Shown: one piece after another, positions 40,961 through 48,463 of the stretch | Layout: every line of letters starts with the position of its first letter | Position numbering within the stretch: position 1 is the stretch's first letter | Origin: Deltaproteobacteria bacterium | Lineage (GTDB): Bacteria > Myxococcota_A > Polyangia > JAAYKL01 | Direction of reading: 5' to 3' | Assembly: GCA_030595125.1 (NCBI GenBank) | Contig: JAUVDV010000003.1 | Span: 1-64,000, forward strand | DNA: 64,000 nt | Made by a program: the position numbers and the translations under genes | The notes under the pieces: model-generated | Told to the model about the DNA's origin: nothing | Seen by the model: the letters and a program-made list of their open reading frames with translations, nothing else | Database searches by the model: none

Positions 40961-42316
40961 TTACAAAGGCGTGTATTCCGATTCGACACATTCGCAGAAG
41001 TAACAACCGACACCACTCTGATCTGATTTGTAGAAACACACGCGGCACTGGTCACACTCTATCCCCTGCGTTTCCTCGCACTCCCCAGGTATCGGATCGC
41101 TGCCATTGACGCAGGGGCCAAGGCTGATGATCACCTCATCGTGAATTGTCCACACATCGTCTCCGATGGCGGTCAGCTTAAGCATGTAGGAACCGGAATC
41201 CAGGTCGAATACCGTATCCACGCCGGGCATCAGCCAGCTTCCCGGCGCGACCGAATGAATCCAATCCGAGGGATCGCATGCCGGTCCGTAGGGGATGGAC
41301 GGCTTTTCAAGACTCGCCGAGAGGAAATCGGACTCTTCCGTGAACTGCTCAGGCGCAAGCCAGGGAAGGCATTCGGTTGCGTTGGTGGACTCGATGCACA
41401 TCCGGTAGAGACCCGCAGCACCGATTTCAAGGGGAATGGATGCACGCAGGGACTGGAAGGTTACGCCATCGGATAGCACTACCGAGCCCGGGCCGGTCGC
41501 CTCGCCCGATTCGCAGGACATCGTCACCTCGTGAAGCCATAGATCCGCGCTCGACCACGGTATCGGATCGAACGCGCCAACCGGCGGATCCGAGAAGCAC
41601 CAATCCTTGCCATGCAAGAACTCGTCGAGTGAGTCATCGAGAGATACTCCCAAAATGGACTGGAACGCACCGTCGAAATCAGAAGGTCCCCAGGTGAGTT
41701 TCGAATCCATACGAACCTCTTTTACGCTATTGACGCCATGTTTTTCCACCAGGAAGCATGCGAACAGGCCGACCAGCGGATAATCTATTTCTTCGCTCGT
41801 AACCCATGGTTCCATGTACGACATCAGCTCATTTCGGGATTGACCTATACTCTGTTCCCAATCCACCACGCCCGAATATATGCCATGGCTGAAGCAGACG
41901 GCGAGTCCCTCCTCCAGAAACACGTGACGTTCCTCCCGGGGCAGGAGCGCGTGCACAAGCTCGTGAACATGGTCGGGTTTAAGCGAGAAAATGTAAGAAC
42001 CGTATGTGCACCCCACCGAATGGCGGGGACAGAAGTCGAAATATAACTCGTCCTCAAGCCAGTAGTACGTAATCTTTTCTCCTTCCGGTAGCGGTTGATT
42101 CAGAAGCGATTCAAGCTGGATCGCTGTACGGTCAAGTGTTGTCAGAGTGCCGAGGCACGGGAGCTCGTCGTGATTGGTTCCGTACCGAAGGACCTCTCCT
42201 TCCCACGTGATAAGCGGAAGCGGCTCCCGGTAGCCGCAAGTGGTGAGGACAACAGCGGCCAGGCTGAGGCAGCCCAGTGCAATGATGGTTTTGCCGCTGG
42301 ATAATCTTGTCATCAT
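40961..42316 (-). CDS. Lipoprotein with HExxH metallopeptidase-like motif
   Basis: 451 aa. Signal peptide with lipobox-like end (VLTTC). In the middle, PDHVHELVHALLP gives an HExxH motif (HELVH) and RHVFLEEGLAVCF follows about 15 residues later, the gluzincin arrangement with Glu as third zinc ligand (EEGLA). Cys-rich C-terminus (CVNGSDPIPGECEETQGIECDQC...) like other myxobacterial surface lipoproteins. The peptidase family is not recognised. The start chosen is the ATG closest to the signal peptide; a GGGAGGG lies 13 nt upstream, longer than ideal. Confidence 0.65.
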   Translation of the reverse strand: MMTRLSSGKTIIALGCLSLAAVVLTTCGYREPLPLITWEGEVLRYGTNHDELPCLGTLTTLDRTAIQLESLLNQPLPEGEKITYYWLEDELYFDFCPRHSVGCTYGSYIFSLKPDHVHELVHALLPREERHVFLEEGLAVCFSHGIYSGVVDWEQSIGQSRNELMSYMEPWVTSEEIDYPLVGLFACFLVEKHGVNSVKEVRMDSKLTWGPSDFDGAFQSILGVSLDDSLDEFLHGKDWCFSDPPVGAFDPIPWSSADLWLHEVTMSCESGEATGPGSVVLSDGVTFQSLRASIPLEIGAAGLYRMCIESTNATECLPWLAPEQFTEESDFLSASLEKPSIPYGPACDPSDWIHSVAPGSWLMPGVDTVFDLDSGSYMLKLTAIGDDVWTIHDEVIISLGPCVNGSDPIPGECEETQGIECDQCRVCFYKSDQSGVGCYFCECVESEYTPL

Positions 42317-42679
42317 TGGAAAAGCTTGCCCTCCCTGCTCTGAGTTCAGAGTCCAGAATACCACAGACCGAAAGAACAGGAATCTTCAAGGGATACTAAA
42401 GGCGGGGTCAGACATATTTTAGGTTCATCTGGATCCAGCCGTGCCGGCCGGCCTGTTCACCGCGCCCTTATTGTTCGGTGCCTCCCCAAGGGTGCCAGAC
42501 ACATTATTTTCCATATTTGTTGACCCAGGGTTACCCTGACTCGATCTATCCCCCTCCAAAGGGTGCCAGTCACTTTCCCCCGAGGTGCTTTTTAAAGTGG
42601 ACTAAATGGACGGTGTGGACACATAAAACAAGACCGGATCCCTCAAATTACTGTCCACCCTGTCCACTGTCTGCTGCCC
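42317..42679. other. 363-bp intergenic region made of short repeats
   Basis: No coding frame is supported. It contains GGGGTCAGACATATTTT (42404-42420), a partial REP-like palindrome (42434-42478, GTTCACCGCGCCCTT), two GGGTGCCAG(A/T)CAC motifs (42490-42508, 42561-42576) and, at 42596-42668, the inverted copy of the GTGGAC/GTCCAC element. Several kinds of interspersed repeat have gathered in one place. Confidence 0.7.
42596..42668 (-). repeat. GTGGAC/GTCCAC palindromic interspersed repeat, copy 2
   Basis: The reverse complement reads GTGGACAGGGTGGAC, then a core TTTGAGGGATCCGGTC-T-TGTTTT, then GTCCACACCGTCCAT...GTCCACT. It matches the element at 873-953 along its whole length. It directly abuts the 3' end of the MshEN gene. 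Confidence 0.65.
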
Positions 42680-43327
42680 CTACTTGAGGGTGAGGACGAT
42701 TTTGATTTCTTCCAGGGTTGCCGTCAACAAGTCGATCTTGCCGCTGAGGGCGTCGATCCGACTGGACATGTTGTCCATGTTGTCCTTTTCCAATTCCTGG
42801 ACAAGGGTGCTCAACTCCGCGCTGACCGCCTCGGGCCTGTCCTCCTCGAGTTCTTCGCCGTAGAAACGTTCGAGGGATTTCTTGAGGCGGAACTCGGGAG
42901 CGATGAGGGGCATGATCTCCATTCCGGTTACATCGGCGATGAGATCGAGGGTGTCGTGGTCGAACGGATCGGACATGGCCACGTAAAGCGTTACACCGGA
43001 GAGCCGCACCGGAATGACGGCGTTTTTGATGGCGATCTCCTTGGGGATGAGCTCGAGGATCTCTGGCGGAATATGGAGTCCCTGGATGTTGACGCACGGG
43101 AGTTCAGCCTGCTTGGAGAGGAACGCGGCAAGGACAGCTTCGTCGATGAATCCCAGGTGAACGAGCGCGCTTCCCAGCCTCTCGCTGGTGTTTGCCTGCT
43201 CCTGGAGTGCAACGCGCAGCTGGATTTCATCTATGAGATTGGAATCGAGCAGCAGGTCTCCCAGACGTTGTGGTATGTGTTTCGCCACTCCAGATTCCTC
43301 CGTAAGGTCAATGCCGGCTTCCATCAT
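42680..43327 (-). CDS. Stand-alone MshEN (GspE N-terminal) domain protein with coiled coil
   Basis: 215 aa. Residues about 20-145 match the N-terminal MshEN/T2SSE_N domain of PilB/GspE ATPases: QRLGDLLLDSNLIDEIQLRVAL, RLGSALVHLGFIDEAVLAAFLSKQ, VNIQGLHIPPEILELIPKEIAIKNAVIPV, VAMSDPFDHDTLDLI. In MshE this domain binds c-di-GMP through two RLG...L motifs, and two RLG...L stretches are present here. No ATPase domain follows; instead there is an acidic coiled coil (about 160-212). The first codons and Shine-Dalgarno sequence are supplied by the G/C-run repeat. Confidence 0.75.
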   Translation of the reverse strand: MMEAGIDLTEESGVAKHIPQRLGDLLLDSNLIDEIQLRVALQEQANTSERLGSALVHLGFIDEAVLAAFLSKQAELPCVNIQGLHIPPEILELIPKEIAIKNAVIPVRLSGVTLYVAMSDPFDHDTLDLIADVTGMEIMPLIAPEFRLKKSLERFYGEELEEDRPEAVSAELSTLVQELEKDNMDNMSSRIDALSGKIDLLTATLEEIKIVLTLK

Positions 43328-43369
43328 CTTCCCCTTCCCCTCGCAGGGGAAGGCCGGGATGGGGTCAAG
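43321..43369 (-). repeat. G/C-run palindromic repeat, copy 2
   Basis: Inverted relative of 26005-26055. On the minus strand it reads CCCCATCCCGGCCTTCCCCT, then GAGGGGAAGGGGAAG and ATGATGG, so the repeat delivers the purine-rich ribosome site and the ATG codons of the MshEN gene. Confidence 0.65.
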
Positions 43370-43808
43370 GGGACACCAAGGAACATATCACAATCAATAG
43401 TCAAGCATGCACGTCAAAAAAGAAAACGGAACCTATTTTTTTTATTCTTCCAGATCCAGCCGGGCTCACATGAACCGTGACTTCGGAATCAACTTCCGAC
43501 CTTCGCGCCGCGCCCTTATGAGGGCGCGGTCAGGATGACCTACCTTCCCGCCCCTCCGGGGGGCGCTACCGGTCAAGCCCGCAGGGCTTTTCAGAAGTTC
43601 CCCGATAATGGATTGAAAGCATCTATTCGCAATCAACGAAAACGCCACGAAGATCGAACCACACTATCTGATTGGGAGCCCGATGATTGAAGCCCTCCGG
43701 GCTTGGCCGAAAGAGTCAACGGTCAATTTTGAAAAACAGGCCATCCTGACCGCGCCCTATTCAGGGCGCGGTGAACAGGTCGGCAAGCACGGCTGGATCC
43801 GGAAGAAC
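43370..43808. repeat. Intergenic cluster of REP-like palindromes
   Basis: No gene is supported. Two related units face each other. The left (43508-43590) has hairpin CCGCGCCCT-TATG-AGGGCGCGG, then TCAGGATGACC, then hairpin AAGCCC-GCA-GGGCTT. The right (43689-43772) has the same parts in reverse order and orientation (AGCCC..GGGCT, then GGCCATCCTGACCGCGCCCT...AGGGCGCGGT). GATCCAGCC follows outside each. GAACCTATTTTTTTT occurs in direct orientation at both outer borders (from 43429 and from 43805). This is the layout of a BIME-like pair or a non-autonomous palindromic element. Confidence 0.65.
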
Positions 43809-46154
43809 CTATTTTTTTTTGTCCAGGCTCAAATAATAGGCGCATCGGTCCATCCAGTCCCGCGCATACGCCCTGTCGCCGTTCGGCGCTGTTTCGTCAT
43901 TGGCGATCTCTTGAAAAACAAGGGCGGCTTCCGTATTTTGCCCCATTTCGAGGAGAGATTGCCCTCGCATATGGCGGGCTGTGAGGGCGATATCCGGGCT
44001 CGTCTCATTATTTTCGATCTTTTCCAGGGCGTCCAGCTTGGCCAGGGTTCCCTCCTGTAATCCGTGGCGAAAGTACTGGCGGGCCAGCAGGTATGCCAGG
44101 AACGGGTTGTCAGGGTAGTTGTGAGCGGCATCGGCGATGGCCAGCATCGCCGCCGGCTCCGAAGGGCCGTCGCGCCCCGGGTTCCTGGCCAGGATCTTCA
44201 TGATGGGGGCGACAACCCGGGGAGCCAGTGGGGCGAGGGCGGTCTTTACTTGAAGGCGCCTGCGATCTGCGTTTGACGGTGCGTCTGCGGAAAGATCGGC
44301 ATACTTCCTTGTAGCCTCACCACTGTTTCCGGCCTCGAATTCCAGATCCGCAAGCATCTCGTGCAGCGCGTTCTTCCTGGATTTGCCCACAGTTGCGTCC
44401 ACGAGCATGTCATCGGCCATTGCACGCGCCTCGTCACACCTGCCGGAGTTCATGAGCCCGCCCATCAACGCCATTCGCGTGGACTCGGTTCCACCGGAGC
44501 GTTCGACCGCATCTTCGAGCAACGCAATCAAATCGTCCCGGTTGCCCGAGTCGGCCGACTTCGAGGCTCTGTCGCGGAGCCGCGCCACCTCATGCACGCA
44601 GACACTCCTGATAACGGAGGGGCGATCGAACCGATGTCGGGCCGCGACGAGATCATTTTCGCGAAGAGGAATTTCGTCCAAAAAACCGAGCCATTCGCTC
44701 CAGAGTTTATTCAGCTCCACTCCCGTGGCTTCTTTCCAGGAGACCCCCGAGTAGACCTTCTTCAGAGCGTCGGCGCCGTGTCGTTCCCTCAACCTGCGGC
44801 AGAAGGAGCCGGCGGCGGAATAGGCTCTTGATGCGTGAGTATCCAGAAAGCCCGGTCCGAAAAGGGTATCGGCGGTCGGAAGCAGATCGAGGCGCTTCAT
44901 CGCTGCGGACCACTGATGGATCGTCAGATTCCCCCGTGGCCCCTGGGCTGCGACGGCAAGGCCCTCGATGAGGCCGGGGTTCGGGTAGAATCCGCCGAGA
45001 CCTCCCGCGATCTTGAACGGCCCGCGGCCGAAACTCGCGGAGACGGCGTGGGCCAGTTCGTGACGGAGCACCTCATGCGGTACCCGATCTACGATCACGT
45101 ACACCTCGGATCTCCACGGCTTGGCGATGTTGGTGCGTCTGGCCCCGATGGCGTTACCTTTTTGACCCCGGTTTTTAAAGAAGAAGACCGCTATTCGGTC
45201 GCGCTCGGTTTCCTCGAGGAAGTTCTCGACCTGATGAAGGGAGAATGCGGCGTCCCGAGTCAGATCCTTCACCGAATCCTCCGGGGTTTTCGGAGAGAAG
45301 TGCAGATCCAGTCGACCGATGGAGACATGCACAGAGAGGAGTTGTTCCAGGTCGGCCCGATCGGTCCGGTGACCCAGATTGTTTCCGGTCGCGTACAGGG
45401 ATAGCGCGGCGACGGCGGATATTCCGAGGGGCACCAGGCTGCGGATACGGGAGCGCTCCGACAGTCGTCGCAATGAGAGTCTCAAGGATGCCGGATCCGC
45501 CAGTAGAGCACCGGCGGACAGGAGCAGCCCGAGGTGGGAGATTCCCGCCAGTCGGTAGGTGACGAGTCGATGATCAATCTCGATGAGCGTGTCGTAGAGG
45601 ACCCCGGGGAAGTAGCCGAAGAACGGACCGAATGCGAACACGGCGGGCGTCGAATGGAAATCGTGAAAGGCCGCCGCGATGCTGCCCGCGAATGCGACGA
45701 ACCATAAGACGGACGCGCTTTTCGGGCCGGGCGACAGCAGACCGGCCAGTAAACCGAACCCGGATGCCAGCAAGACCGAGGGCAGGGGGATAAGCGCAAA
45801 AAAGGCGAGCCCCTCACACAGATTGCAGGGAGGCACTCTCAGGCCGTTGAGCAGCGCGATGGCAAGCGGGATCAGTAGAAGGAGCATTCCGTGGGCGGCG
45901 ACCCTGCCGTACATGGCGAGCACCGAGTACCTTACTCCGGGAAAGGCTGCCTTGCGTGCCCGAACCCTGGACGGATAGACGGAAGCCAGGTGCCCCGCGC
46001 CAAGGGAGCATACAAGGGAAATGAAGAGGGCCAGTTCGAACCCCAGGGTTTCCAGCAGCGGCACGGCACACGCCAGGAGAGCGGCGACGGCTACTACTAC
46101 GAGCCAGCCCATAAATAACCGCCAACGCCATGGAGGATATGATATTCCCCTCAC
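43809..46154 (-). CDS. Polytopic membrane protein with HExxH peptidase domain and TPR tail
   Basis: 781 aa. About eight N-terminal membrane helices (residues 12-270), then an extracytoplasmic domain (about 290-500) with VLRHELAHAVSASFG (HExxH: HELAH) and LIEGLAVAAQG about 30 residues later, a gluzincin/peptidase-MA arrangement. The last 200 residues are helical TPR-like repeats (LIALLEDAVERSGGTESTRMAL, EARAMADDMLVD, LAYLLARQYFRHGLQEGTLAKL). The last codons and stop lie in a T-run (GACAAAAAAAAATAG on this strand). I do not know a named family with this exact order; it may be a surface or envelope protease. Confidence 0.65.
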   Translation of the reverse strand: MRGISYPPWRWRLFMGWLVVVAVAALLACAVPLLETLGFELALFISLVCSLGAGHLASVYPSRVRARKAAFPGVRYSVLAMYGRVAAHGMLLLLIPLAIALLNGLRVPPCNLCEGLAFFALIPLPSVLLASGFGLLAGLLSPGPKSASVLWFVAFAGSIAAAFHDFHSTPAVFAFGPFFGYFPGVLYDTLIEIDHRLVTYRLAGISHLGLLLSAGALLADPASLRLSLRRLSERSRIRSLVPLGISAVAALSLYATGNNLGHRTDRADLEQLLSVHVSIGRLDLHFSPKTPEDSVKDLTRDAAFSLHQVENFLEETERDRIAVFFFKNRGQKGNAIGARRTNIAKPWRSEVYVIVDRVPHEVLRHELAHAVSASFGRGPFKIAGGLGGFYPNPGLIEGLAVAAQGPRGNLTIHQWSAAMKRLDLLPTADTLFGPGFLDTHASRAYSAAGSFCRRLRERHGADALKKVYSGVSWKEATGVELNKLWSEWLGFLDEIPLRENDLVAARHRFDRPSVIRSVCVHEVARLRDRASKSADSGNRDDLIALLEDAVERSGGTESTRMALMGGLMNSGRCDEARAMADDMLVDATVGKSRKNALHEMLADLEFEAGNSGEATRKYADLSADAPSNADRRRLQVKTALAPLAPRVVAPIMKILARNPGRDGPSEPAAMLAIADAAHNYPDNPFLAYLLARQYFRHGLQEGTLAKLDALEKIENNETSPDIALTARHMRGQSLLEMGQNTEAALVFQEIANDETAPNGDRAYARDWMDRCAYYLSLDKKK

Positions 46155-46188
46155 GCTATCAGCCCGTCAGCGACTCGGAGAAGTCGCC

Positions 46189-47826
46189 ATGAAATCTTTT
46201 TTTTGCACGCCTTCATGTTATCATGCGCCCATGTCAACTTCTTTTGAGCGAAAAGTAAACAAGCGTTTCATCCTGTGCATCGCTATTCTGGGCGGATTTT
46301 TCTGTCTAGGAAGCGGCGCGAAGGCCGATCCAACCAACTATCAAAGATATGTGATCGGGGAACGGGCTCTCGGCATGGCGGGAGCCCAGACGGCGGCGGT
46401 GAACGACCCGATGGCAAACTACTACAATCCGGCCGCGATGGCGTTTACGTCGTCGACCATGGTGTCCGCCAGCAAGGCTATATACAGTTTTGATTCCAGG
46501 AAGATAAAGGGAGGGTACGTTCCATGGTCTTCGTTCGCGGACGATGCCACTGTCGATGCGCTCACGCTGGAGCACAAAAATGATCTGACTCTACCGTCCA
46601 CTCTGGCCCTCAGTTCCAAATTCGGGCCGAGGTTGCCGGGAAAAGGGCCGAGACGTCACGCCATCGGTATCGCCATTCTCGTGCCCAATCAGGACGAATA
46701 CACCCTCAGTTCCATGTGGGAGTCGGCGGAGGATGCGCGGCGCGACAAGGAAACGTACAGGTTGTCGGAATCGTACAAGCAGGTATGGACGGGCCTGTCG
46801 TACGCATTTCGTATTTCCCACGAATTCGGGCTCGGCCTCTCGGCGTTTCTGGTGAACACTTCCTTCAAAAGGCACATGACCTTTTCCCGCAGGGCGGAAA
46901 CAGACACCTGTGAACTGGAAGACTGCGGGTATCTGGAATTCAAGGAATCAAATCTTTCAATAGACACTGTTTCTTTGTTGTTCCGGTTGGGAGGCCTCTG
47001 GGAACCGCACGAGAACTGGCGTTTCGGCCTGACTGTGACGGCGCCGACAATTTTGCTCGGAGATCTGAAGCTTTTCAAGACTGAAGGCAGCCTCAAGCAA
47101 ACCTATGGAGCAGCCTGGGTATCGGGAGAAGATGACGACTGGGTGGACTACTATTCTGATTCCTACAATTTGAATGTTAAAACGCGCGAGCCCATGTCCT
47201 TCCGGGCAGGCGCAGCCTACCTGTGGAACAAGCGGTTTGCTGTCGACCTGGACGTCGCTCTTCATCTTCCCGTAAGCTACCACCGGATAAAGGGCGATCC
47301 CGTGATGGAGAGGCGTTGTCCCGATGGCGAGGATCCTTGCGATGACGAGGATACGGAAGCAAGTCCCGAGTGGTTCGACAACGGCATATACAGGTCGGTG
47401 AAACGTAGAGCCGTGACCAACGTGAACATCGGTTGGGAGCTGGTAATCAATGAGATCTGGACTCTGAGAAACGGGTTCTTTACTGATTTTTCGGCGGCGC
47501 CCCCGATCAAGGAGGGTGATGTTCCACAGCAGTCGAGGGTCAACAAATTTGGAACCGGGTTATCTATAGGGTTCAGGGCCCAGGGGTACAATATATCGGT
47601 TGGCGCGACCGGCAGCATAGGGTACGGGAACGCCTCAACCTACAACCCCCACAACGGCCTCTGGCAACCCGCTCCGCTCGAGGAGAAGGCGCTCTACATC
47701 TTCATAGCCGGTGTCCAGAAGGCTGCGGTCAGGGGTTCCAAAAAGGTGGTCAAGGAAGTGGACAAGAAGATAGGAGAGGCAAAAACCAAGGAAGAAGAGG
47801 CAGAGACTCCTGCCGATGGAGCCTGA
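46189..47826 (+). CDS. FadL/OMPP1/TodX-family outer-membrane protein
   Basis: 545 aa. ERALGMAGAQTAAVNDPMANYYNPAAMAF near the mature N-terminus is the signature of the FadL family ('aRalgmGgA.tAvadD..A.yyNPA'). The rest is a beta-barrel pattern with alternating aromatic strands. FadL-type channels take up hydrophobic compounds across the outer membrane. GGAG lies 8 nt before the chosen ATG; a second in-frame ATG 14 codons later gives a tighter signal peptide but has no ribosome site. Asp/Glu/Cys-rich loop (RRCPDGEDPCDDEDTEA) at about 365-385. Divergent from the membrane peptidase gene. Confidence 0.82.
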   Translation: MKSFFCTPSCYHAPMSTSFERKVNKRFILCIAILGGFFCLGSGAKADPTNYQRYVIGERALGMAGAQTAAVNDPMANYYNPAAMAFTSSTMVSASKAIYSFDSRKIKGGYVPWSSFADDATVDALTLEHKNDLTLPSTLALSSKFGPRLPGKGPRRHAIGIAILVPNQDEYTLSSMWESAEDARRDKETYRLSESYKQVWTGLSYAFRISHEFGLGLSAFLVNTSFKRHMTFSRRAETDTCELEDCGYLEFKESNLSIDTVSLLFRLGGLWEPHENWRFGLTVTAPTILLGDLKLFKTEGSLKQTYGAAWVSGEDDDWVDYYSDSYNLNVKTREPMSFRAGAAYLWNKRFAVDLDVALHLPVSYHRIKGDPVMERRCPDGEDPCDDEDTEASPEWFDNGIYRSVKRRAVTNVNIGWELVINEIWTLRNGFFTDFSAAPPIKEGDVPQQSRVNKFGTGLSIGFRAQGYNISVGATGSIGYGNASTYNPHNGLWQPAPLEEKALYIFIAGVQKAAVRGSKKVVKEVDKKIGEAKTKEEEAETPADGA

Positions 47827-47910
47827 GAACGGGTTTGCGTTTGAATACTTGGGCCCCATGTAGCGTCACAGAAGAGTGACGAGGGTCTATTAAACCGAAA
47901 GGGAATGAAA

Positions 47911-48231
47911 ATGCCCAAGAAAACACTGGCACTGATAGTCATGGCAGTCTTTTTGGCTGTTTCAATGACGGCCATGGCTGGGAGCAAGGGAAAGATAAAG
48001 GTGAAGCTGGTCAATCACCTTGGCGCGACCACCAACGGCACAGTGATTGCCAAAAAGGGCAACAAGACCAAGACCTGCAAGACGTCTGCCGGAACCTGCA
48101 CGCTGACGGGCCTCAAGAAGGGAAAGTGGAAGGTCACCGCAAAGACATCGGGCGGAGCAAAGGGCGGCCCGGTAACAAAGAAAGTGAAGGCCGGAAAGAA
48201 AGTCAACCTCACGATCAAGGTGAAGAAATAG
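47911..48231 (+). CDS. Small secreted Lys-rich protein with Ig-like/carboxypeptidase-regulatory pattern
   Basis: 106 aa. Signal peptide ends AMAG; the mature protein is strongly basic (about 30% Lys). KIKVKLVNHLGATTNGTVIAKKG, CTLTGLKKGKWKVTAKTSGG and VKAGKKVNLTIKVKK follow the CarboxypepD_reg-like beta-sandwich plan, with two Cys that may pair. AAAGGGA supports the second of two close ATGs. Similar CarboxypepD_reg-like modules occur in the OmpA-domain protein encoded next. Possibly binds nucleic acid, polysaccharide or a partner by charge; unknown. Confidence 0.6.
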   Translation: MPKKTLALIVMAVFLAVSMTAMAGSKGKIKVKLVNHLGATTNGTVIAKKGNKTKTCKTSAGTCTLTGLKKGKWKVTAKTSGGAKGGPVTKKVKAGKKVNLTIKVKK

Positions 48232-48249
48232 GCGGCGACAGGTGAAATT

Positions 48250-48274
48250 GCAAGCATGAGCTTGCTCCCTTTTC
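48250..48274 (+). terminator. Intrinsic terminator
   Basis: GCAAGC-ATGA-GCTTGC, a perfect 6-bp stem with tetraloop, followed by TCCCTTTTC, 18 bp after the stop of the Lys-rich secreted protein. A further small palindrome AAACATCG-ATC-CGATGTTT lies at 48312-48330. Confidence 0.6.
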
Positions 48275-48463
48275 GTACATCGCCTGCCTCTTTATATCCC
48301 ACCAACCGAGAAAACATCGATCCGATGTTTGATTTTGTTAAAGAAACCAACTATTTTTTTCGTGCGCATATAGAGTTATATGTAATCGATTGGCGGACAC
48401 GTAAGATGTCTCCATTTTTAACGTCAAGACCATGATGCATGTTTTGCATGAAGGAGCTTGTAG

